DNA from: Chloroflexia bacterium
Lineage (GTDB): Bacteria; Chloroflexota; Chloroflexia; Thermomicrobiales; CFX8
DNA: 10,135 bases
NCBI GenBank assembly: GCA_013696045.1
Contig: JACCZH010000485.1
Location: forward strand, 1 to 10,135
Direction of reading: 5' to 3'
A program made the position numbers and the translations under genes. A model generated the notes under the pieces. That model had not been told where the DNA came from. It worked only from the letters and a program-made list of their open reading frames with translations, and did not search any database. Numbering within the stretch: position 1 is the stretch's first letter; each line of letters begins with the position of its first letter. Below are positions 1 to 7,170 of the stretch, piece after piece.

Positions 1-1241
1 GGTGAGATACGATCTGTGAGCATGATGGCGGGGTAGAGACTTTCGACGTCACACTTGACGACAGGCGAGAAGCGTCCGACCCTCCGCAGCTCTGTGTAGC
101 CTCCGGGAAAGTTACGTGGCGCCTGAGGCGCCGGGATACTCTCCTCACAGGCAAGGTAGGCGCGCACCAGCAGATCATTGACTTTTTCACCAGGGCCCCC
201 AATGGCAACCTGCTGGAGCGTCGAGGGCAGGAGTCGGGTTTGGTAGAACTCGGTCGGCAGCGCGACCCGGCTGAGCAGGTCGGTGTCGAGGACGTCATCC
301 ACAGCGTATGCGACCAGCGTGCCCGGGTCGGACCGCCACATATCCGCAATCTGCTCGCCAGGAACAAAGGTCCGATCGGGGCGGCTTAGCCCTAGTCCTT
401 CTACCGCCTGCTTCAAACCATAACTGGAGAGCAATCCTACATAATCGTACCGCTGGATTTGTTGGTAGGTGTCGATGAAATGACGTCCGTGGACATATGC
501 TGGCTCAAACGGGACTGATCTGGCTCCTGCCTTGAAACGCCGTGACGAGCCGAAACGAACCGCCGAGCCATCACGCCCCCAATTCAGTGGTCGGTTGCAG
601 CGCCGTGCCCGCTCTGCCAGATAGGGGATGTCAAAGTTGAACAAGTTGTGCCCTTCGATCACATCTGGGTCGTGCACGTCAATCCAGGCGGCTAGCGCGT
701 CTATCATCTCATCTTCAGGTAGTTCATCAGCCCGGATAATATGTGAATCCGCCCCGTTCATCGACAGCGTGATGATGATGACCGCCGCCTCTTGCTCACC
801 TGGGTTCAACGCCAGCGTCTCGATGTCCAATTGAGCGCGTTTCAACTGGTCAAACTCCATGCCGTCAAAAAGCGACAGTCCACTGTCGATCAGGAACTGC
901 TCGGCAGGGCTAGGGAACGCCAACACTGCCGCCTGGGGGTCCTCACGCAGAGCACGGTAGCTGTCCCGCCAGCGGGACCACGTTTCGAAACGCGCGAGCA
1001 CCGAAAAATAACCGTCGCCGGCTAGGTTCGCAGTTGAGGACGCCTTGCGCACAGACGCCTGAGCCGTCTCGGGCACAACGAGCCATGGTGAGAACGGCAT
1101 GGAGGTGACGTCAACTCGATCGCCATCTCGTCGGTAGATCGCGACTTCATTATCGCCGGTGAGCTCAACGGCCACGATACCGGGGAGATCGTGCGACGGG
1201 AATGTCGAGACGGCTTCGGATGGAGGTGGTGATGTGGTCAT
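1..1241 (-). CDS. Family B DNA polymerase, N-terminal part (partial, runs off left edge)
   Basis: Reading the minus strand from ATG at 1241 gives an open frame of 413 codons that leaves the window without a stop. This is the N-terminal half of a family B (Pol II/archaeal type) DNA polymerase, which copies DNA and proofreads with a 3'-5' exonuclease. Motifs seen: Exo I with D139 and E141 (LDIET), Exo II around N199 to D204 (GHNLFNFD), Exo III Y312 to D316 (YAVDD), and the start of polymerase motif A, D398 in DVESLYPAI; the family consensus is close to DxxSLYPSI. All exonuclease acidic residues are present, so proofreading should be active. Motifs B and C lie outside the window. An in-frame TAG lies about eight codons upstream of the ATG and no other start falls between, so 1241 is the outermost start; its Shine-Dalgarno is weak. 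Transcribed divergently from the Tad operon. Certain as family B polymerase; subgroup and cellular role (replication, repair or translesion) cannot be told. Confidence 0.93.
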   Translation of the reverse strand, partial: MTTSPPPSEAVSTFPSHDLPGIVAVELTGDNEVAIYRRDGDRVDVTSMPFSPWLVVPETAQASVRKASSTANLAGDGYFSVLARFETWSRWRDSYRALREDPQAAVLAFPSPAEQFLIDSGLSLFDGMEFDQLKRAQLDIETLALNPGEQEAAVIIITLSMNGADSHIIRADELPEDEMIDALAAWIDVHDPDVIEGHNLFNFDIPYLAERARRCNRPLNWGRDGSAVRFGSSRRFKAGARSVPFEPAYVHGRHFIDTYQQIQRYDYVGLLSSYGLKQAVEGLGLSRPDRTFVPGEQIADMWRSDPGTLVAYAVDDVLDTDLLSRVALPTEFYQTRLLPSTLQQVAIGGPGEKVNDLLVRAYLACEESIPAPQAPRNFPGGYTELRRVGRFSPVVKCDVESLYPAIMLTDRIS

Positions 1242-1420
1242 CGCCGCGTGTCTTTTCTGCTACAAACTGGAGTCACCCTGGTTAGCCTTTCGTTACCAAA
1301 ATCCTATGGTGGCCGCGCCCATACATTCCTATCATCCATGTATTGGTCTCGGGGCGCTGGATGCCCGATCTGTGCAATGACGGCGGTCTGACGTAGAACG
1401 CCGATCGCGGGGAGAAATAT
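1242..1420. promoter_or_regulatory. Divergent intergenic region between the polymerase and the Tad operon
   Basis: This non-coding gap of about 180 bp must hold promoters for both divergent units unless a start lies further in. On the plus strand a weak sigma70-like pair is visible: TTAGCC (1282-1287), 17 bp, TATGGT (1305-1310); the matches are 3/6 and 4/6, so it is only a candidate. The cpaB leader also contains an imperfect hairpin at 1381-1403 (CGGCG pairs with CGCCG, then TCT with AGA, loop GACGT). A strong Shine-Dalgarno GGGGAG at 1409-1414 stands 6 nt before the cpaB ATG. No convincing minus-strand promoter, operator or riboswitch was recognised. Short ORFs crossing the gap on both strands look like chance. 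Confidence 0.3.
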
Positions 1421-2365
1421 ATGCGACGCAGCGGGCGGTTATTCATATTCCTGGGCATCGCTCTGGCACTTGTTGCCGGGCTGCTGGCCTTTGTTGCCCT
1501 TACCGGCGGTTCTGACGATACCACCTCGGCGTCCGCCGATCAGGTCGAGCTACGCGAGATCACCGTCATAACCGCGGCTCGTGATGTGGTCGCTCATGAG
1601 CGACTTGGCGAAGACGATCTTCAGGAAGAAATTGTCGATGCATCGACGGTGAGCAGCGATGTGGTTACAAGCCGGCTTGAGGCAATTGGCTTAGCCTACA
1701 GCGACGATCTCATCCCCGGCCAGGCTCTTATCAAGACTCAACTGGAATCCCCTGGGCTGGCGAATCGCATAGAGCCTGGCCGCAGGGCGTTCGCGCTGCC
1801 GGTTGACGCTGCCAGTCTGATTGGTGGCCTTGTGCGCGATCAAGACCATCTGGACATCGTATTCAATACACGAATCAGCCTCTTGCGAATTAACCCAAGC
1901 TATCCACTTGAAGCACCGGATAACATCGAGCTTGGCGAGATCAAGGACCCGGAAACCGACGAAGACGCCCTCCTGTTGCCGCCGTACGGTGGTGAGCCAA
2001 TTGGCCCAACGTATCCCTATCCTGGAGAAGCTGGATCACGATTCCGGGTGAGCGACATGACCGAAGGTGATCCAAGTACCAAGGTGATTCTCCAAAATGT
2101 GCGCGTGTTACGAGTGGTTGTGCCCGGAGTGAGCGAGACGGGCAGTGCGACGTCTGAGGAAAGCTTCCTCGTTCTGGATGTGAGCCCTCAGGAAGCGGAG
2201 ACCCTGCGATTCATGGTTGAAAACGGCACCTACCAGGTCATTCTACGTGGGCTTGAAGATACAGAAATCGTTACAACAGACGGCGAAACGTATAACCAGA
2301 TGGTTGACGACTTGGGACTTCCGGTGCCGAAGACGGTCCGGTTGCCAGCGGCGGGGGCACAATAG
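1421..2365 (+). CDS. cpaB: Flp pilus assembly protein CpaB (RcpC/SAF domain)
   Basis: A 314-residue membrane-anchored component of the Tad/Flp pilus machine. One N-terminal hydrophobic segment (about residues 7-28, after MRRSGR) should act as an uncleaved anchor, placing the rest outside the membrane. Residues about 45-108 fit a SAF domain (VITAARDVVAHERLGEDDL, then IPGQALIKTQL). Residues about 115-150 and 205-282 fit the RcpC/CpaB fold (FALPVDAASLIGGLVRDQDHLDIV, cut here at the domain edges; then VILQNVRVLRVVVPG). Between them is an acidic, proline- and tyrosine-rich stretch of about 50 residues (155-207) that is longer than the short linker usual in the family. GGGGAG stands 6 nt before the ATG. 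It is the first gene of the operon, and its stop is 2 bp from the cpaE start. In diderms CpaB works with the secretin; no secretin is seen here, so its partner may differ. Family call firm. Confidence 0.9.
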   Translation: MRRSGRLFIFLGIALALVAGLLAFVALTGGSDDTTSASADQVELREITVITAARDVVAHERLGEDDLQEEIVDASTVSSDVVTSRLEAIGLAYSDDLIPGQALIKTQLESPGLANRIEPGRRAFALPVDAASLIGGLVRDQDHLDIVFNTRISLLRINPSYPLEAPDNIELGEIKDPETDEDALLLPPYGGEPIGPTYPYPGEAGSRFRVSDMTEGDPSTKVILQNVRVLRVVVPGVSETGSATSEESFLVLDVSPQEAETLRFMVENGTYQVILRGLEDTEIVTTDGETYNQMVDDLGLPVPKTVRLPAAGAQ

Positions 2366-2367
2366 CC

Positions 2368-3639
2368 ATGGCGGGACGGATTCGCATTGCAATTGTCGAC
2401 GACGTCCAGGAAAGCAGGGACAATGTCGAGCGGCTGCTTCGCTTCGAGCCAGATATTGAAATTGTCGGGACCGCATCACGTGGCGCCGAAGCGATTGAGC
2501 TGGCGATGGCGAAGGAGCCGCATGTCATCCTGATGGACGTCAACATGCCTGATATGGACGGCATCGCGGCGACGACGGCCATCATGTCGCGCATGCCAAA
2601 CGTAGGCGTCATCATGATGTCGGTATTGAATGAGCCGGACACGTTGCGTCGATCCATGCTGGCCGGCGCAAGAGAGTATCTCGTCAAGCCCTTTAGTCTG
2701 GACGAGCTGCTCACATCGGTCCACGATGTCTACGCACTCGTCTCACGGATGCCACAGGCGCACGTCGTCCAGGCGGTGCCAGCGGCAATGCCGGTGTCGA
2801 CCGCGAAGCAGACCGGCAAGGCGACGATAGTGTCAGTGACGAGCTCGAAGGGCGGAGTGGGCCGCTCCACCGTTGCCTGCAATCTAGCGGTGGCGTTGAG
2901 AGAGATGAGCGGGAAGCGCGTTGCGCTGGTGGACGCCGACCTCGCATTTGGTGATGTCGGCGTGATGATGAATACGAGCGACGCGAAAACGATTATCGAT
3001 GCAGTGTCGTACCGGGCACAGATCGATTCGGACGTCTTAGAAACTATTCTCGTTCAGCACGCCAGTGGAGTGCACCTGCTGCTAGCGCCAGTATCGCCAC
3101 AGGACGCGGAAGTTGTCACGCCCGATCTGGTGCGGTCGATTCTCGACGTTATGATGGGTATGTTCGACTTCATTGTCATCGACACACGGCCCGGGTTTGA
3201 TGACCTGAATCTGGTCGTGTACGACATCACGGACACAATGCTGCTGCTTGTCACGATGGATATGACAGCGATTAAGGACGCCCGGCAATTTCTTGAGATA
3301 GCAGAACTCCTGGGATACTCCGGCGAGCGAATTCGCGTCATCCTCAATCGTAATAACACGTACTCCGGCATTCCGGCAGAGGAAATTGGCGAGAGTCTGA
3401 AAAGGCCGCTCTGGGCTACGATCCCGGACGAGCCGGGCCCGGTCTTACGGAGCATCAATGAAGGCGTTCCTCTGGTGTCGACGGCGGCCGACAGCAAGAT
3501 CACGCAGGAATTTTGCAGGATGGCCGAATCGTATCTCATGGAGCTGGATCCAGAGCTCGTTCAACAGGCTGCTCGAAGCGGCCCGCGAAGGTCTTCGCTG
3601 CGAGGAATGTTCCGTACTGGTTGGAAGCCTGCGTCGTAA
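2368..3639 (+). CDS. cpaE: Receiver domain-CpaE/TadZ fusion, MinD-like pilus localization ATPase
   Basis: A 423-residue cytoplasmic protein. Residues 1-125 form a response-regulator receiver with the full phosphorylation set: acidic pair D11/D12, phospho-acceptor D57 (in MDVNMPDMDG), S85 and K107 (VKPF). Residues about 130-150 are a linker. Residues 151-395 form a SIMIBI-class ATPase of the MinD/ParA/CpaE family: deviant Walker A at 161-168 (KGGVGRST), DADLAFGD at 189-196, Walker B FDFIVIDT at 266-273. K161, the signature lysine, is kept, but the usual second lysine is R166. CpaE/TadZ proteins place the pilus machine in the cell; many known ones carry degenerate receivers, whereas this one looks phosphorylatable. 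The start lies 2 bp after the cpaB stop and has only a G-rich stretch upstream, which suggests translational coupling. A basic tail (about 400-423) follows the ATPase. No histidine kinase gene is in view. Confidence 0.9.
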   Translation: MAGRIRIAIVDDVQESRDNVERLLRFEPDIEIVGTASRGAEAIELAMAKEPHVILMDVNMPDMDGIAATTAIMSRMPNVGVIMMSVLNEPDTLRRSMLAGAREYLVKPFSLDELLTSVHDVYALVSRMPQAHVVQAVPAAMPVSTAKQTGKATIVSVTSSKGGVGRSTVACNLAVALREMSGKRVALVDADLAFGDVGVMMNTSDAKTIIDAVSYRAQIDSDVLETILVQHASGVHLLLAPVSPQDAEVVTPDLVRSILDVMMGMFDFIVIDTRPGFDDLNLVVYDITDTMLLLVTMDMTAIKDARQFLEIAELLGYSGERIRVILNRNNTYSGIPAEEIGESLKRPLWATIPDEPGPVLRSINEGVPLVSTAADSKITQEFCRMAESYLMELDPELVQQAARSGPRRSSLRGMFRTGWKPAS

Positions 3640-3687
3640 CGGAGCTGTACATCCGTCCCGACGACCCCTTGAGGAGAGAGGCCTGAG

Positions 3688-5187
3688 ATGTCCTTATTGA
3701 AGCGAATTGGAACAACATCAAACCTTGGTGCGGATCAGGCTTCCGAACAACCTGAAGAACCACATGTGGATAATGGACAGCCTGGAGGAAGCCAGACTTC
3801 ACGATTGAGCGCTGCTCGCGCGGCCCAATCGCCGGCGTCCCCAAGTCGTCCAGGCCGGGTAGCTGAGCCCGCCACGCTACGACGCCCCGGTGCTCCAACG
3901 GCGGCCAGCCAGCGAGGAGATTCTTTTTCCGAGCTCAAATCACGAGTTCAGAACCGGTTGATCGCCGAGCTTGACCCGCGGATGGACCTCTCGAACGCCG
4001 AGGAGGTTCGTCGCACGGTTGAGGAGACATTCAGCTCGGTACTCGAATCCGAAGCGATTGTCTTGACCCGAGTGGAACGCGCGCGCCTGTTCGAGGCGAT
4101 ATCCGCGGAGATTCTCGGGTTCGGACCAATTGAGCCGTTGTTGAACGACGACTCCGTTTCTGAAGTGATGGTGAACGGGCCCAGGCAGGTCTACGTCGAG
4201 CGTAACGGCAAGCTTGAAATGACGGACGTCACTTTTCAGGATGACGACCATGTGATGCGGGTGATCGATCGTATAGTCAGCCCACTTGGCCGGCGTATCG
4301 ACGAGAGCTCGCCGATGGTAGACGCCCGCCTTCCAGACGGATCGCGCATCAACGCCGTGATTCCACCAATATCTCTGGTGGGGCCGGTGCTGACGATCCG
4401 GAAGTTTGCAAAAGACCCGTTGACGACCGACGACTTGATCCGTTTCGGAACGATGACATCCGAGATGGTCATGTTTCTTGACGCCTGCGTGCGCGGACGG
4501 CTGAACATCGTTGTCTCGGGAGGCACTGGTTCCGGCAAGACCACGACGCTCAACCTCCTTTCATCATTTATCCCGGACGACGAGCGCATCGTTACGATCG
4601 AAAATGCGGCTGAGCTTCAACTGCGACAGGATCACGTTGTGACGCTTGAGTCACGGCCGTCGAACATTGAGGGACGCGGCGAGGTGTCGATTCGAGATCT
4701 CGTTATCAACTCTCTGCGTATGCGTCCTGAGCGCGTAGTTGTGGGCGAGTGTCGCGGTGGTGAAGCGCTTGACATGCTCCAGGCTATGAACACCGGCCAC
4801 GATGGCTCGATGACGACTGCTCACTCCAATGGACCGCGCGACACGCTCTCGCGGCTGGAAACAATGGTGCTGATGGCAGGCGCTGAGCTACCGATTCGCG
4901 CTATCCGTGAACAGATCGCGTCAGCAGTTGACCTCATTGTCCATCAATCGCGCATGAAGGACGGTACCCGCAAGATCACCGCCGTCACCGAGGTGCAAGG
5001 CATGGAGGGTGACGTCATCGTTCTACAGGACGTCTTTTCTTACGAGCAAACCGGCATGGAAAACGGCAAGATCGTCGGTCGTTTGAAACCAACGGGTATT
5101 CGGCCGAAGTTCATCAGCCGGTTTGAGCAACATGGAATCTACCTGCCGCCCAATGTCTTTGGGGGGCACGAGCGGCTCTTTTCTTAG
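3688..5187 (+). CDS. cpaF: Tad pilus secretion ATPase CpaF/TadA
   Basis: A 499-residue type II/IV secretion ATPase, expected to form a cytoplasmic hexamer that powers pilin assembly through TadB/TadC. Residues about 11-78 are a low-complexity Pro/Ala/Gln/Ser-rich linker. The N-terminal domain (about 80-240) includes the conserved GFGPIEPLLNDDSVSEVMVNG region (about 144-164). The ATPase core shows Walker A GGTGSGKTT at 278-286, an Asp-box region IENAAEL at 304-310, Walker B with VVGECRGGEALDML at 351-364, and a His box TTAHSN at 376-381. The Asp box has N306 where IED is commoner; E305 is kept. MNTGHDGS (367-374) is a hallmark of CpaF/TadA. Purine-rich GAGGAGAGAGG at 3671-3681 serves as ribosome-binding site for the ATG at 3688. 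A 48-bp gap to cpaE holds nothing else. Function assignment is very secure. Confidence 0.96.
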   Translation: MSLLKRIGTTSNLGADQASEQPEEPHVDNGQPGGSQTSRLSAARAAQSPASPSRPGRVAEPATLRRPGAPTAASQRGDSFSELKSRVQNRLIAELDPRMDLSNAEEVRRTVEETFSSVLESEAIVLTRVERARLFEAISAEILGFGPIEPLLNDDSVSEVMVNGPRQVYVERNGKLEMTDVTFQDDDHVMRVIDRIVSPLGRRIDESSPMVDARLPDGSRINAVIPPISLVGPVLTIRKFAKDPLTTDDLIRFGTMTSEMVMFLDACVRGRLNIVVSGGTGSGKTTTLNLLSSFIPDDERIVTIENAAELQLRQDHVVTLESRPSNIEGRGEVSIRDLVINSLRMRPERVVVGECRGGEALDMLQAMNTGHDGSMTTAHSNGPRDTLSRLETMVLMAGAELPIRAIREQIASAVDLIVHQSRMKDGTRKITAVTEVQGMEGDVIVLQDVFSYEQTGMENGKIVGRLKPTGIRPKFISRFEQHGIYLPPNVFGGHERLFS

Positions 5188-5200
5188 GGTTCACGGGTCT

Positions 5201-5220
5201 GTCGCTCCGCGACGGGAAGG
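5201..5220 (+). promoter_or_regulatory. Short hairpin beside and overlapping the tadB ribosome-binding site
   Basis: In the 39-bp cpaF-tadB gap, GTCGC (5201-5205) and GCGAC (5209-5213) form a perfect 5-bp stem with loop TCC. Outer pairs 5200-5214, 5199-5215 and 5198-5216 (one C-G between two T-G wobbles) could draw the first G residues of the Shine-Dalgarno GGGAAGG (5214-5220) into the stem. The start codon is 6 nt downstream at 5227. A regulatory effect is inferred only from position. Confidence 0.3.
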
Positions 5221-5226
5221 TAACGC

Positions 5227-6210
5227 ATGTCTCCGCAGATCATTAGCGCCCTGGCTGCAATCTTTACGTTTGGATCTATCGCGCTTGTCTATCTGGGGGT
5301 GCAGGCGTCGAGAGCGAAAGCCGCGACGCCAGAGATGGAAGAGCGCCTAGAACGATTTGGGTCGGCGTCTGAAGCCGCTTCAGCTGCAACTGACGAACAT
5401 ATCTCTGCGACACCAGTTGCAGACCAACTCGAGCGGGCCGTAAAGGGCCGTACTTTCAGTGAAACGACGCGCATTGCTCTTGCCCGTGCCGACCTTCGCA
5501 TGACGATTGGCGAATGGCTGGCTGTCAGAATCACCGCCGCGATTATGGGCGGGATGCTAGGTTTATTTGTCGGCCGCTCGTCAATGGGCCTGGCTATGCT
5601 GTTCTTCATCGTGTTAGGCGCGGTTGGGTGGATGGCCCCCCATTTCTATCTGTCCCACCGGGCGAAAAAACGCACGAAGGCGTTTGTCAATCAGCTGGGT
5701 GACACGATTGGTCTCATGGCGAACTCTCTTCGAGCAGGTTATAGCTTGCTCCAGACGATGGAATTAATCTCGCGTGAGTCGCCGGCGCCGATGTGTGACG
5801 AGTTCCGGCGTGTCGTGCGTGAGATCGGTCTGGGAGTCTCCTCCCAACAAGCGCTCGATAACTTGTTGCGACGCATTCCAAGTGAAGACCTTGATCTGAT
5901 GGTAAGCGCAATTAGTATTCAGCATGAAGTAGGCGGCAATCTCGGGCAAATCCTGGATGTCATCGGCGAGACGATCAGAGAACGGGTGCGCATTAAGGGT
6001 GAGATTGCGGTCTTGACGTCCCAACAGTCGCTTTCTGGGTACGTCATTTCAGGTTTGCCGCTTGCCCTGGGGTTTGGATTGTTCCTGATGAACCGGGACT
6101 ACATGCTGGGCATGTTTGTCTGGCCCTGGATATGCCTGCCTATCGGCGCGCTCATCCTTGAGGCTATTGGTTTCATGGTGATGAAGAAAATTGTGGCCAT
6201 CGAAGTCTAG
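5227..6210 (+). CDS. tadB: Tad pilus platform protein TadB (type II secretion F family)
   Basis: A 327-residue polytopic inner-membrane protein; with TadC it forms the platform on which CpaF drives pilin assembly. Hydrophobic segments lie at about 5-25, 98-118, 120-142, 271-288 and 297-318. The GspF/T2SF domain lies between them, starting near LGDTIGLMANSLRAGYSLLQ (157-176) and including EVGGNLGQILDVIGETIRER (234-253); the G-x-S-L and GGNLGQIL patterns are typical of TadB. A charged region (about 29-90) connects the first segment to the rest. The ATG at 5227 has GGGAAGG 6 nt upstream. It sits between cpaF and a second T2SF protein, the standard Tad order, which decides TadB rather than a generic GspF. 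Complete, no anomalies. Confidence 0.93.
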   Translation: MSPQIISALAAIFTFGSIALVYLGVQASRAKAATPEMEERLERFGSASEAASAATDEHISATPVADQLERAVKGRTFSETTRIALARADLRMTIGEWLAVRITAAIMGGMLGLFVGRSSMGLAMLFFIVLGAVGWMAPHFYLSHRAKKRTKAFVNQLGDTIGLMANSLRAGYSLLQTMELISRESPAPMCDEFRRVVREIGLGVSSQQALDNLLRRIPSEDLDLMVSAISIQHEVGGNLGQILDVIGETIRERVRIKGEIAVLTSQQSLSGYVISGLPLALGFGLFLMNRDYMLGMFVWPWICLPIGALILEAIGFMVMKKIVAIEV

Positions 6211-6249
6211 TCCATTGATCTCGGGCGAGGCGTATAGGAGACACACGTT

Positions 6250-7170
6250 ATGGATACACTGCTTATCGTCATCATCCTTGTGCTGCTGGTTCTAGGGTCG
6301 GTGGCACTGATCCTCATGGGCACACGCGGTTCCAAATCGTCCGCCAGGATTGAAGAACGTTTGGCGCAGTATGTCGACAATCCAACGACCATGGAAGAGC
6401 TTGAGCTCATGCTGCCGTTCAGTGAGCGGGTCCTTGCCCCTGTGATCCTCAAGGTTGCGCGCTCCGCATCCCGGTTGACGCCTCGATCGAATATCGAAAA
6501 ACTCAAGCAGAACTTGCTTGAGGCAGGCAGTCCATCCAAGGTTGGTCCGAGCGAGTTTCTTGGTCTGCGGCTGGTCGTTGGTGGAGTGGCTGGAGGCGCA
6601 TTCTTTTTGATGTTTGTCGTCACCGGAGCATCACTCGGTCAACTCCTGCTGTTTCCTCTGGTCATCGCTGGCATTGGCTACATGATTCCCGGGATCTGGC
6701 TGAGCAGAAAGATCAAGGCGCGCAAGAATGAGATTCAGATGTCGTTGCCGGACGCCATCGATCTCCTGACTATTTCGGTAGAGGCCGGATTGGGGTTTGA
6801 TCCCGCCCTGCAGCGTGTTGCTGAGAAGTGGGATAACGAGCTAACGCGAGAGTTTCGGCGGATGCTTAGCGAAATTCGGATGGGCAAGAGCCGCCGTGAG
6901 GCGCTGCGCGAGATGGCGAATCGGGTCAACATCGATGACCTTAACGTGTTTATCGCCTCGGTTGTTCAGGCAGATCAATTGGGCGTGAGCATTTCGCAAG
7001 TTCTGAGAGTGCAATCGAAACAGATGCGCTTGCGTAGGCGTCAACGAGCGGAAGAGAAAGCGCACAAAGCCCCGATTAAGATGTTGTTCCCGATGATTCT
7101 GCTTATCTTTCCGGCGATGTACGTTGTCATTCTTGGTCCCGCAATCCCACAGATTATGGGCGGCTTCTAA
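6250..7170 (+). CDS. tadC: Tad pilus platform protein TadC (type II secretion F family)
   Basis: A 306-residue membrane protein, the second Tad platform subunit. Hydrophobic segments are at about 3-24, 105-125, 130-150 and 276-297. The T2SF domain begins at SLPDAIDLLTISVEAGLGFD (165-184), the typical TadC signature, and continues through EFRRMLSEIRMGKSRREALR (201-220) and VVQADQLGVSISQVLRVQS (238-256). The basic stretch QMRLRRRQRAEEKAHKAPIK (258-277) just before the last membrane segment is also characteristic. AGGAG (6236-6240) stands 9 nt before the ATG. The gap to tadB is 39 bp, and the stop at 7168-7170 touches the GTG of the next gene. Assignment as TadC rests on order and on the DLLxxSVEAGLGFD motif; confidence is high. 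Confidence 0.93.
   Translation: MDTLLIVIILVLLVLGSVALILMGTRGSKSSARIEERLAQYVDNPTTMEELELMLPFSERVLAPVILKVARSASRLTPRSNIEKLKQNLLEAGSPSKVGPSEFLGLRLVVGGVAGGAFFLMFVVTGASLGQLLLFPLVIAGIGYMIPGIWLSRKIKARKNEIQMSLPDAIDLLTISVEAGLGFDPALQRVAEKWDNELTREFRRMLSEIRMGKSRREALREMANRVNIDDLNVFIASVVQADQLGVSISQVLRVQSKQMRLRRRQRAEEKAHKAPIKMLFPMILLIFPAMYVVILGPAIPQIMGGF

Noticed and set aside
1159..1524. Two short opposing frames (plus 1159-1380, minus 1282-1524) spanning the divergent intergenic region
   Set aside because: Each overlaps a well-supported gene start, neither has a domain or a good ribosome-binding site, and the products look random.
2271..2714. A 147-codon minus-strand open frame across the cpaB-cpaE junction
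   Set aside because: A low-complexity Ser/Met-rich product opposite two well-supported genes.
3054..3539. A 161-codon minus-strand open frame inside cpaE
   Set aside because: Antisense to the conserved ATPase domain of cpaE; Ser/Arg-rich with no recognisable motif and no ribosome-binding site.
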